DNA from: Cervus elaphus
Taxonomy: Eukaryota > Chordata > Mammalia > Artiodactyla > Cervidae
Assembly: GCF_910594005.1 (NCBI RefSeq)
Contig: NC_057829.1
Location: 62,045,001-62,109,000, forward strand
Direction of reading: 5' to 3'
Length of the DNA stretch: 64,000 nucleotides
Shown here: positions 1 through 12,222 of the stretch, in pieces
How the letters are laid out: each line of letters opens with the position of its first letter
How positions within the stretch are numbered: the first letter of the stretch is position 1
Made by a program: the position numbers and the translations under genes
The notes under the pieces: generated by a model
Told to the model about the DNA's origin: nothing
Seen by the model: the letters and a program-made list of their open reading frames with translations, nothing else
Database searches by the model: none

Positions 1-504
1 CCCAAGTCAAGCATGTAAGTGGCAGAGCCAGGGTTCCATCTCAGACCTGGAGTCTGAGGCTTTTGGCAACCCGACTGAGCTGCTTAGCCGGCTCCGGGCT
101 GGGCATTCAGATGCCAACACTAACGAGACCAGGTGCTGCCTTGAAGAGTTCTCAGCCTGGCGCGGAGGCCAACACACACATGGTCATCAATGACTGAATT
201 TCCGGAGGCACCACATGCATTAGAGTCAAGCCAGGCGGAGTGGGAGGCAGGGCAGGGCTGGCAGCGATGCCGCAGAGCACACGGGACTGGTCAGGGGTGC
301 CACCAGCTGGGCCTTCCCTCCTGGGCTGGAGGCAGAGCGGCTTCTGTGCCTGTCAGCTATGCGTGTCAGAGGAGAGAGGGGGTCATCTCCCCTACCCGCT
401 CCCAGCCCCAGCCAGGGCCTCCTCACAGCCCTGGGGACGTGGCATGCAGGCAGAACAGGACAGGGTCTGGGACAGGCACTGGGCTGAAAGTGAAGGGATC
501 TAAA

Positions 505-640
505 CCACTCACTGGATTCCTACCACTGTTCCAGAGTCCCTGAACCTCAGTATTCTCATCTGTAAGATGGGAGTAATAATACTTGCCACGCAAGGTTGTT
601 GTAAGGATTAATTGAAATGATGTTTTAAAAAAACTCTTTA
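505..640 (+). repeat. MIR SINE remnant
   Basis: Shows the MIR pattern of a 'cctcag..ctcatctgtaa' block followed by 'gttgttgtaaggattaa'. Old and diverged; edges approximate. The next 150 bases and the first 60 bases of the window look like related ancient repeat tails. Confidence 0.6.
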
Positions 641-1666
641 TAAAAAAAAAAAGCTCTTTATAACCTTAAATCAAGTACTTGACATGACTAATAATAATCA
701 CTGCCATTTTTTAGCCCCTCACACAACACTAGATTACACACAGTGCCTGCTTAATCCTTACACTAGCTCCCATTTCATGGCTGTGGAAACAGGTCCGGAG
801 GCTCAACTGCCTGGGCTCACACAGGCCACCTCTCTATATTCCAGACCTTCTGAGCTCTCTCTCCCCTTCCCGGCCCTGCCCCTTGCTAGTACCGAACCAG
901 CCACGGGAGGGTGTGGCTGTCAGGGGGCCAAGCGGAGCGAGGCACTCTTGCCAGGCCAGCCACTCAGGCCTGGCAGCTGGCGGTGGGCAGGGCTAGAGGG
1001 ACGGGCTTTACCTGCCCACGGCCCCCGGTTGTGGTGGGAGCAGCAGGCTCTTGTCCCTGCCCGTCTGGCAAGTGAGTTTTGTCGGCCTGTGAGTCACACA
1101 GCGTTGATGAGTCAGGTTTTTCCCTCCTTCTTGCCCAGAGCAGCTGGGGAGAGGGTGGGGGGTTTTGTTAGGAAACAGGACCTCCCTCCCTCTGCTCTCC
1201 CATTGTCCCCCAGTGCCTTGGAGCTACACATTTTCTATCCAAAAGTCTGTGGCTCAGCCTGAGTCCCTACAGAAGCGGGTATCTGGGTGCTGGTCACACA
1301 GGCACGAGAGAGCAGGCCTCGGGCTGAGCAGAGTGGAGAGAGAAAGGGCCCTCATTGTTGGTAAGGAGAGTGAGGCAGCTAGTCCAGGGCTGTCTAACTC
1401 CAGAGCCCCATTCTGGGCCTCTCCTTTGGGCTTACCCACTCCTTTCTCCAAAGAGGGGCTTTGGAAGCTGGGTTTCCCAAGGCACAGGGTCCCCTGAGCC
1501 CTCTGCTCCTTGCCTTATGGCCAGTTCTGGCTGTGAGCCTTCAAAGAATGGTCCAGATGGTCAGCTCAGGCAGGCCTGGGGTTCCCCGGAGCACCCCCCT
1601 GCCAGGCTCTCTCAGAGGCCTCATTAAACAGTCAAAGCAGCCAGTCCGGCTGTCGGCCTAGTTCCA

Positions 1667-1800
1667 GATCAGTGCTTCTCAGCCCTGGTCACATACGAGA
1701 AGCTCCTGGAGAGCCTTTAAACCCCTCCGATGCTTGGGCCCTACCCCAGGCAACTAAACCAGAATCCTGAGGCCCAGGCAGCCAGGTTTTGGACTTGACG
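1667..1800. repeat. Probable MER20/MER5-type hAT-Charlie remnant
   Basis: The run 'gtgcttctcagccctggtcacatacgag' and the following 'cagaatcctgaggcccaggcagccaggtttt' resemble the short non-autonomous hAT elements of mammals. Family assignment is from memory of the consensus; edges approximate. Confidence 0.45.
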
Positions 1801-4444
1801 TGCTGTGTTGTTGCCTCTCGAGAGTCTGCCCTCCGGGAGCTGACAGCCAAGTTGCAAGGGGACAGCACAATGTGTAGGGGACATGCACACAAGGAAGGCA
1901 ACCTGTGACTCAGGGCCGGCGTGGGATGCTCACACCCGGCAGGACCAGGGGTGAGGTGCGTGTGGGCCTGGAGGGAAGAGGCTCTGTCCTGTTGGATGGA
2001 GGTCAGGAGCAGGCAGACCATGGGAAGGAAACCAGGGAGGATGCTCGCCTGACGCGGTCCATGATTCACAGGCAGTAGAGGAGGAAGGGGAAACAATGAG
2101 TCAGGCCCAGCTAGCTGCCTGCAAGGCCTGAGCCAGGCTCTGGAGGAGAACGAACGTGCTCAGATGAAGAGTCCTCTGTTGCTCCATAAGCAGAATGTTG
2201 TGGGCCCTGAGCTGTGCCATGTGAGAAAGTGGGTGAGCCTGAAAAAGGTGGATTTCCAGGTCTCAGGGGTGTCCGGCATCAGTGTGCACCTCACACTTGA
2301 CCCAGGCACTTCTCACTGATGCTCCCCAGGGCATCTCAGCGTCTCTGAGGTGCACAGAATTGGGCAGGTGTGCGCGGAGAGTGAGGGGCTGGCACGGGCC
2401 AGTGTGGAAACAGACCCAGGCCTTCTAACTCCAGTTCACCCGTTTAAGACAGGCCTGAAGAAAGGCAGGTCCAGGAGAGGACAGAGCCACAGCCAGGGGA
2501 AGGTCATGGGTTCTCTTCTAGCTGCAGCCGCAGCGGTGCTGGGCAGACTTGCTGTCTGTTTGCCGTGGAGGCAGAGGGACTGGTGCTCGGCGGAGGAAGC
2601 CAGAGCCCTGGGGGCACCTGGCGCTGGGCACACCTCCATGGGCTGTTAGGTGAACTGGTTAGCTGAGTGGGGGGTGGACAGAAAGTTAAAGAAGCTGGAG
2701 TAATATAGAGGGAAGAGGGCTCTTGAGTGTGGAGCAGAGCAAAATGTCACCCTGTGCCGGGTGGTGACGTACTCTGTGTCATTCTAGAGGAGAGCTGGTG
2801 GCTTAATAATGATAATGGCAAAACCAACTTCAGTGACAGTAGTCATGCCTCCTCTAGCCAATATGGAGCTGGTGTGTGTGTGTCTTAGTCTTCAGGTGGA
2901 GGGAGCTAGAGCTATGCTCCCAGGAAGACTGCACCTCGGGCCTGGGGGCTTATAGGTCAGTTGATTTATTATATATAATCTTCTTGAGCCTATTAGCTAA
3001 TGAATATATATGTGTATATTTTCAGTCCTCCCTACCTCCCTAAGAAGTGGGCTGTAATTAACTCCCTGCTTCTCAGAAGGGGAGGCTAGAAAGTTTAAGG
3101 CGTTTACCCAAGGTCACTCCACTGATTTATGTCAGGGCTGATGTTTAAACCCCAGTCTCTCTGACTCCAGAATCTTGACCTTCAGTCTCTGTGTTTCTCT
3201 GTCCTGCCTGCTCCTTAGTTGGTGCTCAGTGAAAAGTGACTATAAAACTTAGCTTTCTAACCACTTGATCCATTTGACACTGGAAGAGGTTTCCTCCTGG
3301 CAGTGAGTGTGTCCGGAAGTGCCCGCAGAGTCTGAATTGCCCCTGGTCTGCCTCACTGAGCCCCAAACCAGCCATACGGACTTAGAGTCTTGGGCTAGTG
3401 CCCAAGTCTGTGTTTCTGTCAAGCCCGCAGGAGATGTGGATGCCCGGTCAGGCCCTGGTGTCCTGGGAGGGCCCAGCTCTTAGAGTCCTTTCTTTCCTGG
3501 TGAGGACAGGAAAGGTCAGACCGCCTCTTAACTCCTCCACTCTTGTTCCTGAAGTGTGTTCTGCTCGCTGCTTTTCCTATCAGAGTATTCATTATCTTTG
3601 GGTCAAACTCTTGATGTTTTAATGTTGTAGTTATAATTCAGCTTTCACTGGCAGTGGAGTGGTTTGCTAGAAACAATTTACCTACCCCTCGAACCCCCCA
3701 TGCTGACATGCACACAGGCACAGGCTGTGGGGGTATGGACAGGTCACATGACCCCCCAGAGCCTCATCCTCATCTGTAGAATGAAGAGTCTTGGATAAAG
3801 ACTTTAAGGTCACTCCTGGCTTCAGGATCCTGCCAGGCTCAGGGGACCCGGCCTGATGGAGTGGCGCAGGGGTGAGTGAAGCATTAGTGGCAGTTGACAT
3901 CCAGGGCAACTGAGCCTTGGGTATCAGAAGTCAGGCCTCTAGGCACCTGGCTGCCAAGCTGGTGCTGAGATGGATCCTTGCTGCAGGGACCCTCCCTCCC
4001 TGACTGTGGGGCTGTGGAAAGCAAGTGGCAGAGGTGACCTGTCTGTCCTCTCTAGAGTCCTGAGGTAGCAAGGGGAGCTGGCCAGACACCGGAGACCTTT
4101 GCAGCAACCTCTGGGGAGTTCCTGTTTTATTTATTAGCCGCCATCCTCACTCTCCTGCCCCAGGAGAAGTGCTGACCCTGTGCCGTGCAGCCGCACACGG
4201 AAGCGAGCATCCATCAAACCCTCTCTTTGTCCCGGTCACACTTAACCTCATTTAACCCCCTGCATCCTCCTGCACAGGACAAGATAGAGACCAGGAGTTC
4301 CCTATAGCAGGAGTTTTCAAACTTTTCAAAATCACAGCAACTTTATGGAAAAAAGAAAAAAAAAAAAAAAAAGATGATACCCTTTCATTCTGTTCATTGC
4401 CTAAAGGTAATGAGCATTACTGACTTGGCTTGATTTCTAATTAC

Positions 4445-4590
4445 AACAGTTACTGTCTTTTACTAAGTACCAGGCAGAGTGGTCTCTGTAATCCTCAAAG
4501 TAATCCCATGAGGTGGCAGTTACGTCCTTTTCACAGATGGGAACACTGAGGCTTAGGGTGACGAGGTGGGTCTCTGCACTCACACAGGTG
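4445..4590 (-). repeat. MIR-superfamily remnant
   Basis: Contains 'taatcctcaaagtaatccca' then 'cacagatgggaacactgagg', the typical conserved core of an ancient MIR-group repeat. Family and strand are uncertain. Confidence 0.5.
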
Positions 4591-6931
4591 GTCAATAACC
4601 AAGGCTGCCCCCACCCCAACACCATCCATCTCTGAAGCCCCCATGCATACGTGAGTAGCCGGATTGGGGAGGGAGTCTTTGCTAAAGTGTCTAGTAACTC
4701 ACAATCATCTGTAATTAGGTTCCTCCTAGAGCCGGTAGTCCTGGGACTGTTCACATTCAGGCCAGGACTTTGTTACACCTGGGAGTAAAAATCAGCACGT
4801 GATGAGGATGGGAATATATGAACTATAAGAAAGGAACAGGCTGGGTTTTGAGGGTTTTTTTTTTTTTTTTTAAATTCATATGAACTTAAGCAGAACTACT
4901 GTCATTTCTGAAACACCTGATGTGCTAACTCTGCTTATGAAATACATCATTCTTCCCCAGTCAGCCCCAGAAAAGGAGCTGTTGGTCGTATGGCAGCCTG
5001 GATCCCAGAGTAGGCCCTGGGGACTTGGGGGTTCTGTTTGTAGAGCTCAGGAAGGCCAATTTTTCCCTTGGGAAATGGGATGGGGGGTGGCTGGGGGAAG
5101 TCAGCTCAGGTCAGGGTGAGAATTGATCAGAGCCCAATGCGGGATGGCTCTTTTTGCCTTGCCTGGCCCTGCTGCCAGGGGCCCTGGGCTGGGGGCACAG
5201 AGCGGAGAGCAGATGCAGGGCCTGCTCCCCTCAGCACAACCCAGTAAATGTGTGCGCTGTGGGCAAGCGCAGTGAAAGCACACACTGTCTCCACAGTTCT
5301 GTGTGCCCCCCTTGTCCACACCCAAGCAGGGGGCCTCTGGGTAAGTTTATTTTCCTTGGCTGCACTTTCGTCTCTCCCATTGCCACGAAGGTTCCAGGCC
5401 CGCACTGGGCATGGTTTCTGACATCCAGGCCCCCATCCTTCGGCCGGTTTCCTCACTGTACACCTCAGGAACTGTTTTTGTCCCTCCTGGCCGGCCTCCC
5501 CCTGTCTTTTACCTCTCTCCCTTCCTGGGATTTCTTCTAGCAGATTCCTTCTGCTCCCCCATCTCTGATCTGGCCTCTGCCTCCCCAGTTCCTCCCATTT
5601 TTCCTCAACAGCTCTTTCACTTCATTCATTCATTCACTGGGCAAACAGTGGCTGAAACCTGCTAGTGTGCCTGCCCCCAGGACCCCAGTGATGAACTTGA
5701 GGGTGGTCCCAGCCTCTGGGGGGAAGACTGGACCATTTCAGGGAGCTGCAGTTGCCCCAGGCAGGGTGCCATCACAGAGCTGAGTTTAGGGCTCCCAGAG
5801 GAGCCTCGAGTCCTTCAACCCTGCCCAGGACCCCTGAGACCAGACGCGTCCTAGGAAGGGTTGCAGTTTAGGAAACCTGGGCTGTCACTTAGCAACTGGC
5901 CCCATCCCATTCCCTCCCTGAAGCCTGGAGCTGGGCCTGAGGGAATGAATGGGGAAGATGGGCCCAGGCTGTAAAGAGGCCACGTGGGGAGGCCCCAGCT
6001 GAGCAGAGCTGGGCCAGCACTTTCCTTTCGAAGGTTACCCAGGCTCTGAGGGTCATCTTAGGTTAAGGCTGACTATAAATACCATGCTTCCTGAAGGGAT
6101 TACCTGGGCTCCGCTTCCCCTGCCTGCACCCTTCTTGGCCAGGCTGATCCTTTTCTGGGCCCGCTGTTCTTTTGGACCTCTTATCCCCTCTGCCAGGTGC
6201 GGCACTTCAGCCATGTCTCTCCAGCCCCCTGTAGCCCTGCTCTGCCTGCCAGGGCGGAAGGGGAAGGGAGGAGAGACTTGAGTCTGCATCCTGGTCAGAG
6301 GGCCATTACAGCCCAGGCCATTGGGATGGGGAGGCCCTTGTCCCTTCTCCTTCTGCCTGGAGCCTCATCTCTCCCACCAGCCCGAGCAGGCCCAGGCTTG
6401 TCACATAATCAGTGCCTCTGGGGAAAACACTGCTGGCCCCAGCCTTGGAGCAGGGACTTGGAGCTGGAGCTTGGTAAACGAGTGTGGAAATAGAGCTTGG
6501 GGATTGCCGCAGGTATAAATAGGGCCGTCTCCCGGCTTGGGTGGACTGACTGTCCTGGGAAATCTCTGGTTCCCTTGGCTGGTCTCAGACTTGGTGTCAC
6601 TCCCCAGTGGCTCAGGTGTGCCAGCGCTCGAAGCCACGATAAGGATCTCTTGGGGTCTGAGATGAACGAGTGAAGGGACTGCCTGAGTTTTCCCTGCCGG
6701 CAGGCCTTTCTCCCAGTTCCCCCAGCTGCCCACTGCTGATCTCAGCTGTGATTCCTCCACTGCCCTCCCACCCCGTTCACTGTGCATTTGTCAGTTCCTT
6801 TTCAACTCAGCAGACACTTGCTGAGAACCTGGGCCATGATGGTTCAGAGGGAAGCAGCCAGGAAGCAGCCCCTTCCATGGGTTCTTGAGAACCTCCTCTT
6901 GTGTAGTTATTCTGAATTAAGCAGTGTGAAT

Positions 6932-6976
6932 CTCACACACACACACGCATACACACATGCGTGCACACACACACTC
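6932..6976 (+). repeat. Interrupted CA/TG microsatellite
   Basis: Alternating CA dinucleotides interrupted by 'gcata' and 'tgcgtg'. A simple repeat with probable length polymorphism. Confidence 0.9.
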
Positions 6977-8210
6977 GCAGAGGCACTCCAGCTCTATGCA
7001 AATTGGAAAGGACCTTTAATGCTCCCTCTCCCACTCTCCTTTCAGTACCCTCCCCTGGGGGTGATATATCACCAGACACCATTCATTATCTGGCCAAACC
7101 ACAGCGTCCACCATCATTATCCTCCCCCGACCCAGACATCGTGCCCTCTGTTTTCTTCTTTCGTTACCCTCCGAATCTGCTCTCAGCAGCGACTCTGGAG
7201 GCGATCCGCTGAACTTGCTGATGTTAGGGTGTGGATGAGCGTGCTATCTCCACTTCTGTTCTGTGTTCGGTGTGGGGTTCGTTAGTCAGAATTGAGTGTG
7301 TACCCCAGCCTCGCCCTCCAGCTCTGGTCCTGACACCTGTGATGTTTCAGGTAACCCTTCAGGACCCCAGCTTTTGCCTCTTCTCAGAAACTTACATTCT
7401 CTTCTCAGTTCCCTGCCTACCACAATCACAGAAACCCAGGATTATCGTGGGCATTTTGTCCCTCCCTAGACAAGCAGGTACCTTGATCTTTTATTTTGTG
7501 ATTTTTTTAATCTCTCTTTTGTCAACTTCACGGGGGATAAGGACCATTTTTGTTACTCTGTCTTTGACCTGGAGCTTATCTAGGACAGGTGGAGACACAA
7601 GTAGAGGCCCCTAGATGCTGCTGCTGCTGCTCTTGAAACCAGCAGAGCCTGCCTGGCCCTGAGCAGAGTCACGCAGAGCTGCCAGGAACTGAAATCCTAG
7701 AGGCTGTGGGCCTTGGGTTCTCCAGTTCTCCACCACCCTCAAACCCCACCCCTTTGGCGCCCCAGACTCTTCCTCCCCTTTCCCTTGTTAACAGCTTTCA
7801 TTGTTAACAATTTTCATTAATCTTATTACTAAAATAATTAATGCTTATTGTTGGAAACTTGGAAAATAGAAGCAAAAAGAAAATCGTTGCTAACTGCCAA
7901 TCAGATATAACCAAACATTTTAGTATAAATCCTTCCAGTCTTTTATATATGTAATTTTACATATATTTTTAGAAATAAAAGCTGGAGCATAGAGCGCTGC
8001 GTCTCACCATATCAAGGACCTTTCCCCATGCTGCTTAGCCTCCTTCCACTCCATCATACAGTGGCTGCCAGGGATGCACTGATATGATGTAGCCTCTCTC
8101 CTGTGCACTGAGTTTATTTCTAGAAAACCAGGCTGAGCTAAACATCTTTGTAGATGAACTTCCGCCACACACTTGTGCTTATTTTCTTTGAATACTTCCT
8201 TAGACACCGA

Positions 8211-8523
8211 GGGCTTCCCTGATAGCTCAGTTGGTAAAGAATCCGCCTACAATGCAGGAGACCCCAGTTTGATTCCTGGGCCCAGCAGATCTGCTGGAGA
8301 AGGGATAGACTACCCACTCCAGTATTCTTGGGCTTCCCCTGAGGCTCAGCTGGTAAAGAATCCTCCTGCAGTGCAGGAGACCTGGGTTCAATCCCTGAGT
8401 TGGGAATATCCCCTGGAAAAGGGAAAGGCTACCCACTCCAGTATTCTGGCCTAGAGAATTCCATGGACTATATGGTCCATGGGGTGGCAAAGAGTCAGAC
8501 ATGACTGAGCCACTTTCACTTTA
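8211..8523 (+). mobile_element. Dimeric Bov-tA-type SINE
   Basis: Two tRNA-derived heads occur in tandem, each beginning with a 'ggcttccc' box followed by 'ctcag.tggtaaagaatcc', at about 8211 and 8330. The second continues into the Bov-A tail ending 'agagtcagacatgactgag'. This ruminant-specific family explains the open frames here on both strands. It is not a functional tRNA gene. Confidence 0.9.
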
Positions 8524-9957
8524 GAAACCAGATCACTGAGCCAAAGGGATACACTTAAGTTCTTTTGGTAACATAGCCAATGCCCTCCAGAAAGTTTGTA
8601 TCAATTTGTACCACATATAAAAGTCACCCTTTCCACTGCCCAGTATTTTTAATATAAAAGACATTAGGGAAATGAAATTTAAAATATTAATCATCAGTTT
8701 GCTTCTATGTTTAGAGTAAAAGCTTTCTTTTATGTTTTGTCTGTAACTTGTCTAAAATTGTAAGCACTGGTGTTTAGGGATCCAGACATTTTGTCTTGTC
8801 TGTTACTCCTGCTTCCTTGAACCTGGAAAACTTCCTGGGTACTTTGTTGCTGTGTTTGATTCACTGCAAAGGAAGTGAGTCCTGGGCCAGCAGAGGTGCT
8901 GTGGCTGCCCCCTGCTGGTGAAGAGGTGCAGTGCCGACTGAGAAGGCTGGGCTCCTGCTGCCCTTTCAACCCTCCCCGTTCCTACCACTGCCCCCTGTTC
9001 TAATATTTTCTGGTATTTTCAGTCTAAAAGGACCAGTGCACAGGGTGAGGAACTTTTAAGCCTTTGTGTCTTGGGTGATGCAGATGCAGTTAATACCTGG
9101 GGAGGCTCATGGGCGTCGTGTCCATCCTGGGGTGAGAAGTGTGTCTCTGACAGCACCGACAGGAAAGCATGCTGTTCTCTGCATGGAGGAGAGGGGACTC
9201 TGAGGGCCAGGTATGCAAGCAAAGCCTCCTCCAGGCACGTGGGGCCTCCTCAGGTGACAGCTTTGAAAGGTGACACCATGGGGCTCTGTTGATATTACAG
9301 TGAGATGAATGCATACACAGTTACACTTCAGGTATCCTGAGGTCACAACCTCAATTGTCAGGGACAAAATTAAAACCTGACCATGTAAGTAAGGGAGGCG
9401 GTGGGGTAGAGGATCTGAGCAGGAACAACAGATGTCCCTAACAAAGCCTTGTCTCTGTCTTCCTTAGGAAACTTCTTTCTTAGAACCAGATGCTCTCAAT
9501 TTTGACAGTGCTGACAAAGCTTTCTCAACCCTCAGCAGATTAGGAGTGGCCCATTAGCTGGGCCTGACCTCTACCCAGAGGGAACAGCAGTTAGATAGAG
9601 ACCAGGAAGAAGTGACATCTGGCAAAGATGAAGGAGACAGGAAAACTATAGAAATGAGCTCAAGAAGTTAAAAGGTCCTGACATCTGGGTCCTTGGGTGG
9701 AGGGGCAGAAGTGCCATATGCCAGAGGTCCCAAAGGCGTCACTGCATAAAGCCTGTGAATCTGGAGGGATCAAAGCTGTTAGAGAGACACCAATGCTAAA
9801 GGATCAAAGAGAAAAGGACTCAGAAATCATGAAGCAGGGGGATTTGATTGATCCAGGCAGAAACACCTCCAGGCCAAAACTCCACAACAAAACATAAATA
9901 ATTCTGTCATCCTCTATTTCTTTCTGCCTCCTTTCTGCCTCTTTCTGCCTCCTTAAG

Positions 9958-10085
9958 GCATTCGCACTTAAGCCTTTGATCCACCTGGGCTTTGATTTTT
10001 GCGGCTGGTGTGAGGTAGGGATCCTGTTTCATGTTTTTCTATATGGAGAACCTGTAGTCCCAACACTGTCTATCAATAGCCCATT
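9958..10085 (-). mobile_element. L1 ORF2 3'-region fragment
   Basis: Reads as the reverse complement of L1 ORF2, with 'ggtgtgaggtagggatcc' then a 'catatggagaacc..' tract. A short orphan piece in UBTD1 intron 1. Confidence 0.65.
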
Positions 10086-10574
10086 GTAAATAAAAATCTC
10101 CAGTGTTTCTCCTCTGCTGCTCTCACAGAATACTCCTGATGATAGTTATGTGGGTGTCTTTCCCATGCCCTTTTCATATTTTTAAGGCTCTCATTTCTTA
10201 GACTTGGTACTTCATCCCTTGTGTCTGATAAGCCCCGTATCTGAAGTCTTTGTGCGTCTGACTCTCTTGCCTGCTGTTTTTGCTGGCTCGGGCTCACAGC
10301 GCCTTGTTTCTTTGTACATTGTGATTAAAACAAAAAAAAAAAAACTATGACCTTATTATTTATTTTTCTTGGAACTTCATCTCGGGAATTCTTTGAGGCC
10401 TGGTTTGAAGTTGTTTTCCTACAACGAGGATTTGCATTTCCTTGTGCTCACCCAGGAACACTTGAGATTAAACGTCTGGCTTGAGAGTTTTCTGTCTGCA
10501 CAGGTAGTGGCACAGGCACAGGCGGGCCGCTTGTGCATTCGGTGTGACCTGCGGTGGGACCCGCACCCTGTCGT

Positions 10575-10720
10575 CACTTGCTGTGTGACTGCAGGCCAAG
10601 TCGTTCATTCTCTCTGCCTGGCCCACCATCTGTGAAATAGCAATAATGGTACCTGCCACCTAAAGCCATTGGAAGGGTGAAACGGGATGATGTATGTAGG
10701 TAAAGTGCTTCCACAAGTTT
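10575..10720 (+). repeat. MIR SINE remnant
   Basis: Contains 'cttgctgtgtgactgcaggc', 'ccatctgtgaaatagcaataatgg' and 'gtaaagtgctt' in MIR order. Diverged; edges approximate. Confidence 0.7.
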
Positions 10721-11355
10721 TCTTTCACACGGTTGGTAGACAGTGAATGTCTCCCTCTTCCCCTGAGGACCCCTCTTCTGCTCCAGCCCGGGGTCCTGCC
10801 CCAGCTTTAGTTCCCCATCTTTCCTAGAATCTGAGTTGTAACAGGAACCAGGTGCTTTCGACCTCACCCGTGTGGCTCATTCTGCCTTCAGCTTTGAGAT
10901 GACTGAGCTTCCTAAAGCCTTTGAGAGACGTTTCTGCTCTCAAGTCTTGACCTCGGTCCAGAGTTGTCTTGGGGGTCACTTGGGGCTGGGTAACAAGAAT
11001 CGTGACATTTCACAGAATTGTTTTCTTCTTCCAGTGCTGCAGGGGTTTTTTGGTTGGTTGGTTACCATTCAAAAAACTTCTTGTGTAACTTTATGGTGGA
11101 ATATTAGTAACAAGACAGTATAAATGTTTATTATTTTTAGTCATGGGAATATACATGGACAGTAATATAAGTGTGAAATAAACAGCAAGTTGTGTATTGG
11201 CACAAAAACAGTTAAATCCTTTTCTATAACAAGTATTATTTTTAAAATAAATTGTTTTTTGTGTTTAAAACTCTATTTAGAACTCCAGCTCTATTGAGAA
11301 AAGTGAGGAAAGGGAGCTGAAAGGAAATGTGTCTTAAGTGTCAGCAGTGGTTACT

Positions 11356-11668
11356 TTTTTAAAAAAATTATATTTATTTATATTTGGCTCTGCTGGGTCT
11401 TCATTGCTGCGTGGGCTTTCTGTAGTTGTGGCAAGCAGGGGACGTGCCCTTTAGTTGTAGTGGTCAGGCTTCCCCGTTGCAGAGCAGGGGCTCTCGGGCG
11501 CTTGGGCTTCAGTAGTTGCAGCTCCTACCCTCTAGAGCAGGCTCAGTAGTTGTAGCCTATTGGCTTAGTTGCTCCATGGCATGTGGGATCTTCTTGGATC
11601 AGGAATTGAACCCATGTCCCCTGCATGGGCAGGCAGGTTCTTTACCAGTGAACCACCAGGGAAGCCCC
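11356..11668 (-). mobile_element. CHR-family SINE, reverse orientation
   Basis: Full-length-looking tRNA-derived SINE of cetaceans, hippos and ruminants: it starts with a T/A-rich tail, passes 'ttcattgctgcgtgggcttt' and 'ttagttgctcc', and ends in the inverted head 'ccaccagggaagcccc'. The flanks 'cagcagtggttact' and 'cagcaatggtcact' are a diverged target-site duplication. Confidence 0.85.
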
Positions 11669-12222
11669 AGCAATGGTCACTTCTAAATGGTGGAATTCTT
11701 GAGTAAGTTTTCTCCAAGGGCAGCATGGTACAGAGACAGTGGTCCGAGAGTGACCTTCTGAGTCAGAAAACCTGGCATTAAATTGGTACCTGTGGGGCTT
11801 TACACCAATGACAAGCTTAGTTTCCCCATCTGTTGGGTCGTTTTGAGTCTAAAATTCCTAGCCTGTCATTCTGACACAAGCTGGGTCTGAAAATGGTCAC
11901 AGTTGTTTTTCTGTTTTTTGACACAACTACATTTTTTCCAGATTTTTGAAATACTGAACACATCCTATTTTATAATCAAAGAAAGAGTAAAATTAAGACT
12001 TAGACAGCAGCAACAAAGGCAGTATATGCTTTGCTGACAAAAGGGGTTTTCACCCCCAGGAGGGGTTTGTGCAGTTTCCAGACTCTTCCCTGGTCCAGGA
12101 AGGGGCCCAGAGACCGGAATGCTCAGGAGCCACAGCAGTGAGGACTGGGCGGGCTGGGCTGCTAGAGGGTGGACTACAGTCCTGGCTTTCCGCATGCAGA
12201 GCTTCTCCCTTCTCCTGCCCAG

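Larger units (their letters stand above)
1..12222 (+). other. UBTD1: 3' part of UBTD1 intron 1 (no coding exon seen)
   Basis: This stretch lies before the acceptor of UBTD1 exon 2 and is read as intron because the first UBTD1 exon is missing from the window. It holds mostly unique sequence with MIR-type repeats, a CA-rich microsatellite, a dimeric Bov-tA SINE, an L1 fragment and a CHR SINE, listed separately. Open frames here are short, shared between strands and match no family I recognise. Around 6.0-6.7 kb are muscle-factor-like and TATA-like motifs described in the findings. Confidence 0.7.

Noticed and set aside
684..1262. A 192-codon plus-strand open frame near the window start
   Set aside because: It begins inside an ancient MIR-type repeat, shows low-complexity composition and no recognisable domain.
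8211..8523. tRNA-like heads in the many Bov-tA and CHR repeats
   Set aside because: These are tRNA-derived SINEs without intact cloverleaf context; they are not tRNA genes.
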